From positions 186,001 through 250,000 of the forward strand of contig NZ_JACYFU010000001.1 in assembly GCF_014837245.1 (NCBI RefSeq): a stretch of DNA of 64,000 bases. The letters run 5' to 3'. A program made the position numbers and the translations under genes. This document shows positions 1 to 9,676 of this stretch, piece by piece. The DNA is from Devosia oryzisoli. Its GTDB lineage: Bacteria; Pseudomonadota; Alphaproteobacteria; Rhizobiales; Devosiaceae. The notes beneath the pieces are model-generated. The model made no database searches. It was given only the letters and a program-made list of their open reading frames with translations, and was not told the origin of the DNA. The first letter of the stretch is position 1; every line of letters starts with the position of its first letter.

Positions 1-144
1 GCCATCGCCTCGGCCATTTCGACGACGGGTGCCGAGGGGCCCAAGGACATGGGCAAGGTCATCGCCCAGCTCAAGGCGGATTATCCCGGGCGGATCGACT
101 TCGGCAAGGTGAGCGGTCAGGTGCGGGCGAAGCTGAGCGCCTGA
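1..144 (+). CDS. GatB/YqeY domain protein, C-terminal fragment
   Basis: The window opens inside this reading frame, so only the last 47 residues are visible. They include the phrase GAEGPKDMGKVIAQLKADYP and a basic end. This matches the C-terminal helical tail of GatB/YqeY proteins, which share the tRNA-binding domain of the GatB subunit of Asp/Glu-tRNA amidotransferase. In many bacteria this gene sits just before dnaG and rpoD. Here several genes lie in between. It converges with the next gene, leaving only three bases between the stops. Confidence 0.8.
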   Translation, partial: AIASAISTTGAEGPKDMGKVIAQLKADYPGRIDFGKVSGQVRAKLSA

Positions 145-147
145 CGA

Positions 148-1296
148 TCAGGCGACGCGCTTGAGGGGAGCGAGGTGAACCTTGTTCCTGCCGCGGCGCT
201 TGGCCTTGTAGAGGGCAGCATCGGCACGGCTGAGGACGGAAGAAAAGGATTCGCCCGGACCGCCTGTGGCGAGCCCCGCACTGACCGTTGCGACACCACC
301 CGCGTTGTTGATGGTGATGGCGAGGTCCGCGAAGGCTGTTCGGATACGCTCGGCGACCGCGCGGGCTTCGTCGCGGTCGAGGCCGGGCAGGATGACGCCG
401 AATTCCTCGCCGCCGAGGCGCGCGATCATGTCCTCAGGCCGAAGCTGCTGCCGCAGGAGATCGGTGAAGCGCTGCAGTACCTCGTCGCCCTTGGCGTGGC
501 CGAGCCGGTCGTTGATCTGCTTGAAGTGGTCCAGGTCGAACATCAGGACCGCCAGGCTGCTGACCGATTGGCCTTCGGGATAGCGCTCGAAGAGGGCGCG
601 GCGGTTCAGGGCGCCGGTCAGGGGATCCGTATTGGCTTCTTCGCGATGACGGAGCGCGGAGCGCGCATGGTGGAGGGTCAGCGTGATGGCGCCGATGCCG
701 GTGAGGCCGACAAGCGACATGATGGAGTTGATGTCCTCCGCCCAGTTGTCGGGCGGCGCGGTCAGCACCCAGCGCTGGTCCACCAGAAGCACCGCGGCGC
801 AGGCGGCAAAGGACACGGCGGTAAGGCCATAGAGCCCGGCATTGACCAGCATGGCGAGCCTTGATTCTTGGCGGCCGAGCGCGAATTCCCGGGCGCAGAG
901 CGACATGATGAGCGCGCTGGTGGCGTTGAGGACGAGCGTGCCGACGCCGGAATAACCCATGAGCAAGGGCACGTCGGTGAGAACGACGCATGCAACGCCG
1001 ATAGCCAGCGGTAGGCCGATGCCGCTGTCGCGGCGGCGAAAGAGGCGCGATGCGGAGAAGATGAGGGTGAAACCGCCCAGCAGCACACTAAACGGGATCA
1101 CCTGGTAGAGCAGATCGTAGGCGCCATGGCGAAGCCCCATGACCAGCAGTGCCACGACGACAAGGCCGATACCGCACGCGCCCTGGACGAGATAGGTCTC
1201 CTGGCGGTCGCTGAGCCAGCCGATGAGCAGAGCGAGCATGAGCGAGGCGCTCGAGAACGCGATGGCGATCAGTAGTGAGGCCTGGTCCACAACCAT
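148..1296 (-). CDS. membrane diguanylate cyclase (GGDEF)
   Basis: This 382-residue protein should make cyclic di-GMP from two GTP at the inner membrane. About the first 215 residues are hydrophobic and form six or seven membrane segments. The C-terminal 165 residues are a GGDEF domain with LTGALNRRAL at its start, FDLDHFKQIND (metal-binding Asp) and an intact signature RLGGEEFG. The active site is therefore complete. The residues before the signature do not obviously form the RxxD inhibitory site. The chosen ATG has a GGGGAGGGA ribosome site about 6 bases upstream. No sensor domain beyond the membrane part is recognised, so the input signal is unknown. Confidence 0.93.
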   Translation of the reverse strand: MVVDQASLLIAIAFSSASLMLALLIGWLSDRQETYLVQGACGIGLVVVALLVMGLRHGAYDLLYQVIPFSVLLGGFTLIFSASRLFRRRDSGIGLPLAIGVACVVLTDVPLLMGYSGVGTLVLNATSALIMSLCAREFALGRQESRLAMLVNAGLYGLTAVSFAACAAVLLVDQRWVLTAPPDNWAEDINSIMSLVGLTGIGAITLTLHHARSALRHREEANTDPLTGALNRRALFERYPEGQSVSSLAVLMFDLDHFKQINDRLGHAKGDEVLQRFTDLLRQQLRPEDMIARLGGEEFGVILPGLDRDEARAVAERIRTAFADLAITINNAGGVATVSAGLATGGPGESFSSVLSRADAALYKAKRRGRNKVHLAPLKRVA

Positions 1297-1392
1297 GAGC
1301 GTCCCTCCCCTCTGGCGGATAGCGCGCCAAAGCGAATGCAGCGTTACCGCGCGAGCACAAACAAAAGGAAATTGTGCGACAGTCTTAATCGC

Positions 1393-2586
1393 CTATTGCG
1401 AGGCAGCGGCCAGCCGGGCTGAGGGCGGAAGAGTCGTGCCCCGCTTTTCCAGGATCAGGGACAGCAGGGCGACGGCGGCCGCGAGGAGCATCGCCACGGT
1501 GCCGACATAGCCTAGGTTGCGGTAGCCGACCCCGGCATCGATGAGTGCGCCGCCCAGGCTCGCGGCAATGGCGATGCCGATATTGAAGGCCGAGGGAATA
1601 AGGGTCGAGGCGAAGTTCGGGGCATCGGCTGTCCAGGTCAGGATGCGCGACTGGACGGGCGAGCCGAACGAGAAGGCCAGCCCGCCCCAGAGGACGATGG
1701 CGAACGACATGACGAGCGGGTAGGGCGCGACCGCGACGATCAGCAGATAGATGAGCGACATACCGAAGAGAATGCCGATCAGCGCGGGCATCAGTTTCCA
1801 GTCGGCGAGCTTGCCGCCGACAAACACACCGGCCGTGGAGCCGGCGCCGTAGAGCAGCAGCAGCCAGGGCACCATTTGGGGCGAGAGGCCCGTCACCTCC
1901 CGCAGGAGCGGGGAGATGTAGGTGAAGAGGCTGTACTGCCCGATCATGGCGAGGATGGCGATGATCAGCGAAGTGACCACCTGCTGGCGGCCGAGCACGC
2001 GCATTTCGCCCATGAAGCTGCCGGCGCTCGCTGCCCCGCCAGCGGCTCGCGGCAGCGCCAATGCCACAAGCAGGGTGGCGAAAAGGCCGATGGCCCCGAC
2101 GCCCCAGAAGGTGGCGCGCCAGCCCCAGACGGTGCCCAGTGCGGTGCCGAGCGGCACGCCGATGACGTTTGAGATTGTCAGACCCGCCAGGATCAGGGCG
2201 ACGGCCAGGCCCCTGCGTTCGGGTGGCACGAGGCCGACGGCGACCACCATGGCGATGCCGAAATAGGTGCCGTGAACCGTCGCCACAAGCACCCGCGCGG
2301 CGAGCAGGAGCGAGAGATCGGGCGACACGGCGCAGAGCGCCTGCCCGGCCGTGAACACGATACCCAGCCCGATGATCAGCGTCTTGCGTGGCAGCTGTTT
2401 GGTCAGGATAGCCAGGAGCGGCCCGCCCAGGGCGATGCCGATAGCATAGGCGGTAATGAGGGTGCCGGCGGTCGGGATGTCCACGCCCAGGCCCTGGGCG
2501 ACGTCGGGCAAGATACCGGCGATGACAAACTCGGCCGTGCCAAACGCGAAGGCGGCCAGGAACAGGGCAAACAGCGGCAGGCTCAT
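1393..2586 (-). CDS. MFS transporter, DHA1-type drug/sugar efflux
   Basis: A hydrophobic protein of about 397 residues with 12 expected membrane segments. The opening LFALFLAAFAFGTAEFVIAG is typical of the DHA1 efflux family that includes arabinose and chloramphenicol exporters. A loop signature of the form G.L.D between helices 2 and 3 is replaced by GGPLLAILTKQLPRK, as is usual in this subgroup. I start at the ATG giving MSLPLFALF, because the membrane domain begins there; a GTG 39 bases further upstream (to 2625) is also open. The substrate cannot be told from the sequence. It is transcribed towards the diguanylate cyclase, with about 95 bases between them. Confidence 0.85.
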   Translation of the reverse strand: MSLPLFALFLAAFAFGTAEFVIAGILPDVAQGLGVDIPTAGTLITAYAIGIALGGPLLAILTKQLPRKTLIIGLGIVFTAGQALCAVSPDLSLLLAARVLVATVHGTYFGIAMVVAVGLVPPERRGLAVALILAGLTISNVIGVPLGTALGTVWGWRATFWGVGAIGLFATLLVALALPRAAGGAASAGSFMGEMRVLGRQQVVTSLIIAILAMIGQYSLFTYISPLLREVTGLSPQMVPWLLLLYGAGSTAGVFVGGKLADWKLMPALIGILFGMSLIYLLIVAVAPYPLVMSFAIVLWGGLAFSFGSPVQSRILTWTADAPNFASTLIPSAFNIGIAIAASLGGALIDAGVGYRNLGYVGTVAMLLAAAVALLSLILEKRGTTLPPSARLAAASQ

Positions 2587-2764
2587 GGGCAATCCGGAGT
2601 CGGTTGAGAGAGGTGGTCGTTTCACGGGCGCCCGGCGGAGGCAATCGATAATTTGCCGCGCCGTGATGCAGGGAAACTAAAGCGGGAGGGGGATGACGGC
2701 GGGGCAGGAGACGCGGTACCACTATCCTCGGGGGTCGCGGGGGCGGCCAGTCCAGGGGGTAAGA

Positions 2765-3328
2765 ATGACCGTCTCGTCTGAAGTCAAACGCCGCTTCGCC
2801 GCTGCCACCGCCTTGCGCGGGGTGCTGATGCTCATTGCGGGCCTCTACGCCATCCTCGCGCCGCTCGATGCGCTGGCGGTGCTGGTGCTGTTCGGCGGCA
2901 TCCTGCTGCTCATCGACGGGGCCCTGGGCTTGTGGAGCCTGACCTTTGGGGGCGGGCGCAGCGGCAATTACTGGTTCGACGTCATCGCCAACGCGGCATC
3001 CCTCATCCTGGGTATCGTCATCCTGATCAGCCCGCTCCTGGCGACCATCTTCACGGTCAGCCTCATGGGCAGCCTGGTTGGGCTGGTGGCCCTTGTGGTG
3101 GGCGTCATGCAGGTGGTGGTCGTGGTGCGCGAGCGGGACAGCTACGCGCGCATCTGGCCCGTGGTGCTCTCCGGCCTGTCCTATGTCCTGCTGGGCCTGC
3201 TGTTCCTGTTCTTCCCGCTGCTCAGCGCCTCGGTCGGGATCATCTTCGGCGGCGTCATGCTGATCTTCTTCGCGGTGGGGCTGTTCGGCTGGGCCTGGCG
3301 GCTCTACCAGGCCAGCAAGGCCGGATGA
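2765..3328 (+). CDS. HdeD/DUF308 family membrane protein
   Basis: A 187-residue protein made almost entirely of six hydrophobic segments, with short polar turns. Length and pattern match the HdeD/DUF308 family, named after the E. coli acid-resistance membrane protein HdeD; its molecular function is not established. I chose the ATG preceded by GGGGGTAAG over an upstream start at 2693, since the extra 24 residues are Arg/Gly-rich and unlike the family. It diverges from the MFS gene at 2586. Confidence 0.75.
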   Translation: MTVSSEVKRRFAAATALRGVLMLIAGLYAILAPLDALAVLVLFGGILLLIDGALGLWSLTFGGGRSGNYWFDVIANAASLILGIVILISPLLATIFTVSLMGSLVGLVALVVGVMQVVVVVRERDSYARIWPVVLSGLSYVLLGLLFLFFPLLSASVGIIFGGVMLIFFAVGLFGWAWRLYQASKAG

Positions 3329-3460
3329 CGGCCTTCCCTTTTGCGGCAGCTTTGCTAGGGTCGTGCCTGCGATGTGACTGGCGAGATCGGTGGGTGACCA
3401 CGAGGGAGCATCGCTTTTTGGGCCGCTCGCCTGGGCATGTGTCACCACCGGAGGAAGACC

Positions 3461-4153
3461 ATGGCCACGCCGCAGCGCCCGATCAGCATCGGATTCGTGC
3501 TTTACCCGAACCTTACGCAGCTGGACCTGACCGGTCCCTGGGAAGTCCTGACGCGGCTGCCCGGTGCGCAGTGTCATCTGATGTCGCATCGGCTGGAGCC
3601 GGTGAGAAGTGCCAGCGGACTCAGCATCTTGCCGACACTGATCTTTGCCGAAGCGCAGCAACTGGATGTCCTGGTGGTGCCGGGTGGGCCTGGGCATATC
3701 GAGGCGATGCAGGACGCTGCCCTGATCGCCTGTCTCCGGCGGCAGGCAAAGGGGTGTCGCATTGTCTCGGCGGTCTGCACCGGGACGATGATTCTCGCGG
3801 CGGCAGGCCTGCTCAGCGGGTACCGCGCCACGACGCACTGGGCCTCGATGCCGCGCCTGGCGGCTTATGGCGTTGCGGCCGACGACCGGCGCGTGGTCAT
3901 CGACCGGAACCGGATCACGGGCGGTGGGGTGACGGCGGGCATCGATTTCGGATTGCACATGCTGGTGGCGCTGGGCGGCGCGGATGTGGCCAAGCGCGTG
4001 CAACTGCAGATGGAGTACCAGCCGGACCCGCCCTTTGCCGGGCATCCCTCCACCGCTGACGAAAAGATCGTGGCGGCCGCGCGCGCCGGCATGTCCGGCT
4101 ATCTCGAGAAAATGGCAGAGCTGGACGCTCGGCTGGCCGCGGTTCAGCGGTAG
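3461..4153 (+). CDS. inhA: isonitrile hydratase-like DJ-1/PfpI protein
   Basis: This 230-residue protein has the DJ-1/PfpI (class I amidotransferase-like) fold. It resembles Pseudomonas isonitrile hydratase InhA closely: QLDLTGPWEVL near residue 20, VPGGPGHI near 73, the nucleophile elbow SAVCTGT with Cys106, then ATTHWA and the TGGGVTAGIDF block. InhA hydrates isonitriles to N-substituted formamides. There is no C-terminal AraC DNA-binding domain, so it is a stand-alone enzyme rather than a FtrA/GATase1-type regulator. The start was set at the ATG with GGAGGAAG eight bases upstream, not the earlier ATG at 3437. Its 3' end overlaps the next gene by 10 bases, tail to tail. Confidence 0.85.
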   Translation: MATPQRPISIGFVLYPNLTQLDLTGPWEVLTRLPGAQCHLMSHRLEPVRSASGLSILPTLIFAEAQQLDVLVVPGGPGHIEAMQDAALIACLRRQAKGCRIVSAVCTGTMILAAAGLLSGYRATTHWASMPRLAAYGVAADDRRVVIDRNRITGGGVTAGIDFGLHMLVALGGADVAKRVQLQMEYQPDPPFAGHPSTADEKIVAAARAGMSGYLEKMAELDARLAAVQR

Positions 4154-4539
4154 ACCACATCCACGCCGGCGACGCTGGGGTCGCGGCGGACGACGTTGTC
4201 CCCTTCGGGCAGGGTAATCTCGATCTCGCCGTCGCGCGTCCAGGCCGGGGCGAGGTCGACATCCCCGTTCACTTGCGCGAAGGCCACCGCGTCGGCTGGG
4301 ATGGGGTCACCCTTGGGCAGCAGGGCAGCCTGGCTGTTGGGCTCCGTCCTTTCGCCGCAGCTGCGCGAATAGGTGACGAGATCGAATCGCCCGTCAGGCG
4401 CCGAAGCCCGGGCGTGCTCGGTGATCGTGCAAGCCGGCACCAGGTCCGCGACGATCCAGAGCGTCATGCCGATCGCCACGGCGGGGCCCAGGGTGAGCGC
4501 AAGCAGGACCGGCAGTGGCATTTTCCGCGTACTGGGCAT
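4144..4539 (-). CDS. small single-pass membrane protein, unknown
   Basis: A 131-residue protein I do not recognise. Residues 8-35 form one membrane segment or uncleaved signal anchor. The rest is a polar, probably periplasmic domain with two cysteines (CTITE and RSCGE) that could form a disulphide. The domain is rich in acidic residues and short beta-prone stretches. It lies between two plus-strand genes and overlaps the isonitrile hydratase-like gene at the 3' end. Confidence 0.6.
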   Translation of the reverse strand: MPSTRKMPLPVLLALTLGPAVAIGMTLWIVADLVPACTITEHARASAPDGRFDLVTYSRSCGERTEPNSQAALLPKGDPIPADAVAFAQVNGDVDLAPAWTRDGEIEITLPEGDNVVRRDPSVAGVDVVYR

Positions 4540-4597
4540 GGCTGTGGATAAGCTCCTTGCTGATGACTTCGGCCGGGCGAGCGCCTAGATAACAGGC

Positions 4598-6532
4598 ATG
4601 CGCTTTTCCGATCAGTTCCTGGACGAGATCCGCCAGCGCCTGCCCATAACGCAGGTGGTGGGCGAACATGTTCTCTGGGACAAGCGAAAATCGCAACCCG
4701 GCAAGGGCGACATGTGGGCCTGCTGCCCCTTTCACGCCGAAAAAAGCCCCAGTTTCCATGCCGACGACCGCAGAGGCATCTATCACTGCTTCGGCTGCGG
4801 GGCTACCGGCGATCATTTCCGGTTTCTCACCGAAAAGGCGGGGATGGGCTTTCCCGAGGCGGTGGAGCGCCTGGCGGGCATGGCCGGCGTGCCGATGCCG
4901 GCGCGGGACGAGCGCACGGAAAAGCGCGAGGCGGCGCAGCGGACGCTGGTCGACGTCATGGAACTGGCGACCAAGTATTTCGAGGCGGCACTGGCGCACA
5001 ATATCGGCGCCCGGGCCCGGGGGTATCTCTTCGAGCGCGGTGTCTCCGCCGCCAGCCAGGCGCGCTTCCGCATCGGTTTTGCCCCCGACAGCCGCAATGG
5101 TCTCAAGGAGCACCTGGCGGCCAATGGCGTCTCCGCACAGGCCATGATCGACACCGGCCTCGTGACGAGCCGCGAGGGCGATCCGCTGACCTATGACCGG
5201 TTCCGCAATCGCGTGATGTTCCCCATCACCGATTTTCGCGGGCGGGTCATCGCCTTTGGTGGCCGGGCGCTGAGCGCCGATGTGCCAGCAAAATATCTCA
5301 ACTCGCCCGAAACGCAGCTCTTTTCCAAGCGGCAGACGCTCTATAACGGGCATACGGCCCGGCAGGCGGCGCGCGATGGGGCGACGGTGATTGTGGTCGA
5401 GGGCTATCTCGACGTGATCGCCGCCGTATCGGCGGGGTTCGAGGGCACGGTGGCGCCGCTCGGAACCGCGCTGACCGAGGAGCATGTGCACCTGCTCTGG
5501 CGCATGAGTGATGTGCCGATCCTGTGTTTCGACGGCGACAAGGCCGGCCTCAAGGCCGCCGAACGGGCCGCCGATCTCATCATGCCGCACCTCAAGCCGG
5601 GCAAGACGGTCAAGATCGCGACACTGCCGGAGGGGCAGGACCCGGACGATCTCATCAAGGCGCAGGGGCGGGCGGCCTTTGCCGAAGTGATCGAGAAGGC
5701 GCGGAGCCTCTCGGACATGGTCTGGAGCTTCGAGACCGGCGGGCTCGTGCCCGAAGCGCCCGAGGAGCGCGCGGCCCTGCAGGCGCGCCTGCGCGAGCGG
5801 GCGAACGCCATCCAGGATTCTACGGTCCGGTTCCACTATGCGCAGGCGTTTGACGAGAAGCTCAAGGCGTTCTTCGCGCCGATCCGGCAGAGCGGCCGCG
5901 ATGGCTGGCGCGGAAAGCCGACCTATGGGCAAAGCGGGGCCTATGGCTACCCCGCGCGGGGCACGCCGCGCCTTGTCGTCTCGGACACGCTGCGCAACTC
6001 GCGCCTGCTAAGGGCCGGGGCGACCGCAGATGCCTCGCCGCGGGAGGCCACCATCATCCTGACGCTGGTCAACCATCCCGCGCTGGTGGAGGACAAGTTC
6101 GAGAGCCTTGCGGCGCTCGACTGCGAGACGCCGGTGGCGCACAAGGTGCTGGGCGATATCCTGGCCCTGGCGGTGCGCCACCATGACATTTCGTCGGACG
6201 ATCTGCGGGCCGCGCTGGGCGCGCGCGGGCATGGCGAGGCGCTGCGCCGCATGGGCGAGGTGCTGGTGCGGCAGGGGGTGTGGCAGGTGGGCGCGGACAC
6301 GGCCCTGGCCGACGCCGAGACCGGTTTGAATCATGCGCTGGCCTTGCATAACAAGAAAGTTCAGCTAAATAGGGAACTCAAGGCAGCCGAAGCGGCGCTG
6401 GGCGAAGACCCGAGCGAAGAAACCTTTGAAAGGCTGCGGGACATCAAGAACCAGATTACCACTGTCGATGGCACTGAGGCATTGATCGAAGGCTTTGGTT
6501 CGTTATCCGGGCGCGCAACTCGCAGTTTTTAG
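4598..6532 (+). CDS. dnaG: DNA primase
   Basis: DnaG makes the RNA primers for chromosome replication and works with the replicative helicase. The 644-residue product is the usual length. It starts with a CHC2 zinc-binding domain (CCPFH at 42-46, HCFGC at 63-67). The TOPRIM catalytic core follows, with IVVEGYLDVIAA supplying the first Glu and CFDGDKAG supplying the metal-binding Asp pair. A helical C-terminal helicase-binding region completes it. It precedes rpoD in the same direction, as in the classical macromolecular synthesis operon. Confidence 0.98.
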   Translation: MRFSDQFLDEIRQRLPITQVVGEHVLWDKRKSQPGKGDMWACCPFHAEKSPSFHADDRRGIYHCFGCGATGDHFRFLTEKAGMGFPEAVERLAGMAGVPMPARDERTEKREAAQRTLVDVMELATKYFEAALAHNIGARARGYLFERGVSAASQARFRIGFAPDSRNGLKEHLAANGVSAQAMIDTGLVTSREGDPLTYDRFRNRVMFPITDFRGRVIAFGGRALSADVPAKYLNSPETQLFSKRQTLYNGHTARQAARDGATVIVVEGYLDVIAAVSAGFEGTVAPLGTALTEEHVHLLWRMSDVPILCFDGDKAGLKAAERAADLIMPHLKPGKTVKIATLPEGQDPDDLIKAQGRAAFAEVIEKARSLSDMVWSFETGGLVPEAPEERAALQARLRERANAIQDSTVRFHYAQAFDEKLKAFFAPIRQSGRDGWRGKPTYGQSGAYGYPARGTPRLVVSDTLRNSRLLRAGATADASPREATIILTLVNHPALVEDKFESLAALDCETPVAHKVLGDILALAVRHHDISSDDLRAALGARGHGEALRRMGEVLVRQGVWQVGADTALADAETGLNHALALHNKKVQLNRELKAAEAALGEDPSEETFERLRDIKNQITTVDGTEALIEGFGSLSGRATRSF

Positions 6533-6639
6533 GGGTGTCCCTCAAAACCTGCGATGATGCGCGATTTTGCGTTGTGGCGAATCAGTCCGGCGCGCGATAG
6601 CGAACCCTTGGTTTTCCGGCGCGTTAACGCCCCGGTTAC

Positions 6640-6690
6640 CAGACCTTTACCTTGTCTTGAGTTGTCACCACCTAAGACACAGCCGGGACT
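6640..6690 (+). promoter_or_regulatory. possible rpoD promoter region
   Basis: The 186 bases between dnaG and rpoD contain TTGTCT at 6652-6657 and TAAGAC at 6673-6678, a 15-base spacing that is short for a housekeeping promoter. The same stretch can be read as CTTG, 16 bases, CCTAAG, which resembles alphaproteobacterial RpoH promoters. I cannot decide between these readings. Confidence 0.3.
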
Positions 6691-6718
6691 GTTGCCCACA
6701 GGTCCCGAGGAGTAGCAG

Positions 6719-8776
6719 ATGGCCACCAAGGCAGCGAACAAAGCCAGCAAGGACACCGAGAAGCCCGAATCCGGCGCTCCGGAGACCTCCAACGACAGTC
6801 CTCTGATCGACCAGAACGATGCCGCGGTCAAGAAGCTGATCAAGGTCGCCAAAAAGCGCGGCTATGTGACCTATGAAGAGCTCAACGCCGTCCTGCCCTC
6901 CGACGAGGTAAGCTCGGAGCAGATCGAAGACTTCATGTCGATGTTCTCCGAAATGGGCATCAACGTCGTCGACGAAGACGAGGTCGAAGAGACCGAGGTC
7001 GAAAAGGACGAGGAGGACACCGGCTCGGAAGTCGCGACCTCCAGCGGCAGCACCGCCGTCGCCAACACCTCCAACGCCAAATCCGGCTCGGATCGCACCG
7101 ACGACCCCGTGCGCATGTATCTGCGCGAGATGGGTTCGGTGGAACTGCTCAGCCGCGAGGGCGAGATCGCCATCGCCAAGCGCATCGAGGCCGGTCGCGA
7201 GACCATGATCGAGGGCCTCTGCGAATCGCCCCTGACCTTCCAGGCCATCATCATCTGGCGCGACCAGCTGGCGCAGGGCGAGATCCTCTTGCGCGACATC
7301 ATCGACCTGGAAGCCACCTATGCCGGCCCGGACGCCAAGCAGGCAGCTCCCGCGGTCGAGGCACCGCCCAAGCCAGAAGCTGTCGAGGCCCCCAAGGACA
7401 AGACCAAGCCGGCGCCCAGGCGCGCATCGGGCGACAGTGACGACGACTACGTTCCTGAGGAGCCCGAGGCGCCGCAGGACCCGCAGGATGACGACGACGA
7501 CGAGTTCGACAACGCCCTGTCGCTGTCGGCGATGGAAGCCGAACTCAAGCCGCAGGTGGTTGAGACGTTCGACCGCATCGCAGACGCCTATGGGCAGATG
7601 CGCGAGATGCAGGATCGGCACGCCGAGGATCGCACCGCGACGATTTCGACTGCCGATACGGAAAAGCTCGCTGCGCTGCGCAGCGAGGTGATCACGGACG
7701 TCAAGTCGCTCTCGCTCAACAACGGCCGTATCGAAAGCCTGGTCGAACAGCTCTACGACATCAACAAGCGCCTCGTGCGTCTCGAGGGCCGGTTGCTGCG
7801 CCTGGCGGAGAGCTATGGCGTCAAGCGCGAGCAGTTCCTGCAGAACTATTACGGCCGCGAGCTCGATCCGAGCTGGGAATGGGACCTCGAGAATTTCGAT
7901 GGCAAGGGCTGGGGCGAGTTCGCCCGCCGCGAGACCGACACCATCGCCGACATCCGCACCGAGATCGCGACGCTGGCGACCGAGGCGGGTCTCGACATCG
8001 GTGAATACCGGCGCATCGTGCACAAGGTGCAGAAGGGCGAACGCGAGGCCGCCATCGCCAAGAAGGAGATGGTCGAAGCGAACCTGCGCCTCGTGATTTC
8101 CATCGCAAAGAAGTACACGAACCGCGGCCTGCAATTCCTTGATCTCATTCAGGAAGGCAATATCGGCCTGATGAAGGCCGTGGACAAATTCGAGTACCGT
8201 CGCGGTTACAAGTTCTCGACCTATGCAACTTGGTGGATTCGGCAGGCGATCACCCGCTCGATCGCCGACCAGGCGCGCACGATCCGTATTCCGGTGCACA
8301 TGATCGAGACGATCAACAAGATCGTCCGCACCAGCCGGCAGATGCTGCACGAAATCGGCCGTGAGCCGACGCCCGAAGAGCTCAGCGAAAAGCTGCAGAT
8401 GCCGCTCGACAAGGTGCGCAAGGTTCTCAAGATCGCCAAGGAGCCGATCAGCCTCGAGACGCCGATCGGCGACGAGGAGGATTCCAACCTCGGCGACTTC
8501 ATCCAGGACGTGAACGCGATCCAGCCGATCGACGCGGCGATCCAGTCCAACCTGCGTGAAACCACCACGCGGGTGCTGGCCTCGCTGACCCCGCGCGAAG
8601 AGCGCGTGCTGCGCATGCGCTTCGGCATCGGCATGAATACCGACCATACCCTTGAGGAAGTGGGCCAGCAGTTTTCGGTGACGCGCGAACGCATCCGCCA
8701 GATCGAAGCCAAGGCGCTGCGCAAGCTCAAGCACCCCAGCCGGTCGCGCAAGCTGCGGAGCTTCCTGGACAATTAG
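6719..8776 (+). CDS. rpoD: RNA polymerase primary sigma factor (sigma-70)
   Basis: The housekeeping sigma factor, 685 residues, typical for alphaproteobacteria. Region 1.1 occupies the N-terminus, then [16 protein letters not shown] marks region 1.2. A long acidic insert of the non-conserved region holds repeated Asp stretches near residue 255. Region 2 contains [20 protein letters not shown] and the -10-binding helix with [15 protein letters not shown]. Region 4.2 is [20 protein letters not shown] near the end. The start has GAGGAG about 8 bases upstream. Two small genes follow closely. Confidence 0.99.
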   Translation: MATKAANKASKDTEKPESGAPETSNDSPLIDQNDAAVKKLIKVAKKRGYVTYEELNAVLPSDEVSSEQIEDFMSMFSEMGINVVDEDEVEETEVEKDEEDTGSEVATSSGSTAVANTSNAKSGSDRTDDPVRMYLREMGSVELLSREGEIAIAKRIEAGRETMIEGLCESPLTFQAIIIWRDQLAQGEILLRDIIDLEATYAGPDAKQAAPAVEAPPKPEAVEAPKDKTKPAPRRASGDSDDDYVPEEPEAPQDPQDDDDDEFDNALSLSAMEAELKPQVVETFDRIADAYGQMREMQDRHAEDRTATISTADTEKLAALRSEVITDVKSLSLNNGRIESLVEQLYDINKRLVRLEGRLLRLAESYGVKREQFLQNYYGRELDPSWEWDLENFDGKGWGEFARRETDTIADIRTEIATLATEAGLDIGEYRRIVHKVQKGEREAAIAKKEMVEANLRLVISIAKKYTNRGLQFLDLIQEGNIGLMKAVDKFEYRRGYKFSTYATWWIRQAITRSIADQARTIRIPVHMIETINKIVRTSRQMLHEIGREPTPEELSEKLQMPLDKVRKVLKIAKEPISLETPIGDEEDSNLGDFIQDVNAIQPIDAAIQSNLRETTTRVLASLTPREERVLRMRFGIGMNTDHTLEEVGQQFSVTRERIRQIEAKALRKLKHPSRSRKLRSFLDN

Positions 8777-8788
8777 GGAGGCAGCCGC

Positions 8789-9076
8789 GTGGCCGCTTCC
8801 CGCCTCAAGGTGACCTCGGTCCGCACCACCGTGCCGTTCAAGCTGGTGGTGACGTTTTCTGATGGCACGCACGGCGCGTTCAGCGCGTCGGACATGCTGT
8901 CGGAGCGGGGAGAGGGGGTGGAGCCCTTGCGGGACCGCGCCTATTTCTCCAAGGTCTCCCTGGCCAACGGCGTGCCGACCTGGCCCAACTATTTTGATAT
9001 TTCGCCCCTGTGGTTACAGGAAGAAATGGATAAGCGCGGCGAACTGGTCCGGCCCCGGCCGGCCCGCCGGCCCTGA
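8789..9076 (+). CDS. DUF2442 family protein
   Basis: A 95-residue protein with a GTG start preceded by GGGAGG. It contains the pattern of a beta-rich DUF2442 domain: a first strand ending in the phrase LVVTFSDGTHGAF, then a conserved WPNYFDISPLWL near the end. DUF2442 proteins are small, uncharacterised, and often lie near toxin-antitoxin or regulatory genes. It begins 12 bases after rpoD and is probably co-transcribed. Confidence 0.65.
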   Translation: MAASRLKVTSVRTTVPFKLVVTFSDGTHGAFSASDMLSERGEGVEPLRDRAYFSKVSLANGVPTWPNYFDISPLWLQEEMDKRGELVRPRPARRP

Positions 9077-9091
9077 GCGTGAGGACGCCCC

Positions 9092-9382
9092 ATGTCGTTT
9101 CTGAAAAAGTTGTTCGGTGGCGGATCTGACGCCAAGGCGCCAGCCGGAGACAAGGTGCTCGGCGAGGAAAGCTACAAGGACTTCCTGATCAAGGCGATCG
9201 AGATGCGGGCGGGCAGCGAATACCAGCTGGCCGGCATCATCGAGAAGGATATCGCGGGAGAGCGCAAGACCTACCGCTACATTCGCGCTGACCGGATGAG
9301 CTCGGTCGACGATGTCGTGGCGCTGGCCTTCAGCAAGGGCCGGCAGATCATCGACGAGCAGGGCAACAGCCTGTTCAGCTGA
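9092..9382 (+). CDS. HlyU-like small regulator
   Basis: A 96-residue protein with an N-terminal MSFLKKLFGGG and a compact alpha/beta domain containing EESYKDFLIKAI, GIIEKDI and KTYRYIRAD. This matches the short HlyU-type proteins that occur widely in alphaproteobacteria. They are annotated as transcriptional activators, although this subgroup lacks an obvious helix-turn-helix and its role is unproven. It follows the DUF2442 gene by 15 bases. Confidence 0.7.
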   Translation: MSFLKKLFGGGSDAKAPAGDKVLGEESYKDFLIKAIEMRAGSEYQLAGIIEKDIAGERKTYRYIRADRMSSVDDVVALAFSKGRQIIDEQGNSLFS

Positions 9383-9450
9383 GCCACGCGCTATTTTTCT
9401 GACCACCGCGGGCCGGCCGGCTCGCGGTTTGTCGTTTAAGGAGACAAGAC

Positions 9451-9672
9451 ATGGCCAAAAAACCAACGGCCCGCACGGAATTCGTGATGTTCGACGTGAT
9501 TTATGAGGACGGCTCGCAGCGATCCAACCGCAAGGTGGACGCGAGCCTGCTCGGTGGCCTGGACGGCGACGAGCCGGCGCGTACCGCCATCATGGAGCAG
9601 GATCGCGCCATCTCCGAGAAGTCCGGCATGCCGCCCCTGGCGATCAAGTCGATCAAGCGTTCGGGGAAGTAG
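9451..9672 (+). CDS. conserved small hypothetical protein
   Basis: A 73-residue basic protein beginning [22 protein letters not shown]. It has a good ribosome site (AAGGAG eight bases before the ATG) and ends five bases before queF. I do not recognise a family. It has no membrane segment and no signal peptide. The tight packing with queF suggests a shared transcript. Confidence 0.6.
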   Translation: MAKKPTARTEFVMFDVIYEDGSQRSNRKVDASLLGGLDGDEPARTAIMEQDRAISEKSGMPPLAIKSIKRSGK

Positions 9673-9676
9673 GGCC

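Noticed and set aside
1385..4045. An 886-residue minus-strand open frame covering several genes
   Set aside because: It is a shadow of the MFS, HdeD-like and InhA-like genes; the product is low-complexity His/Arg/Pro-rich and has no family features.
6665..8872. A 735-residue open frame antisense to rpoD
   Set aside because: rpoD is certain on the other strand; the antisense frame exists because of the high third-position GC.
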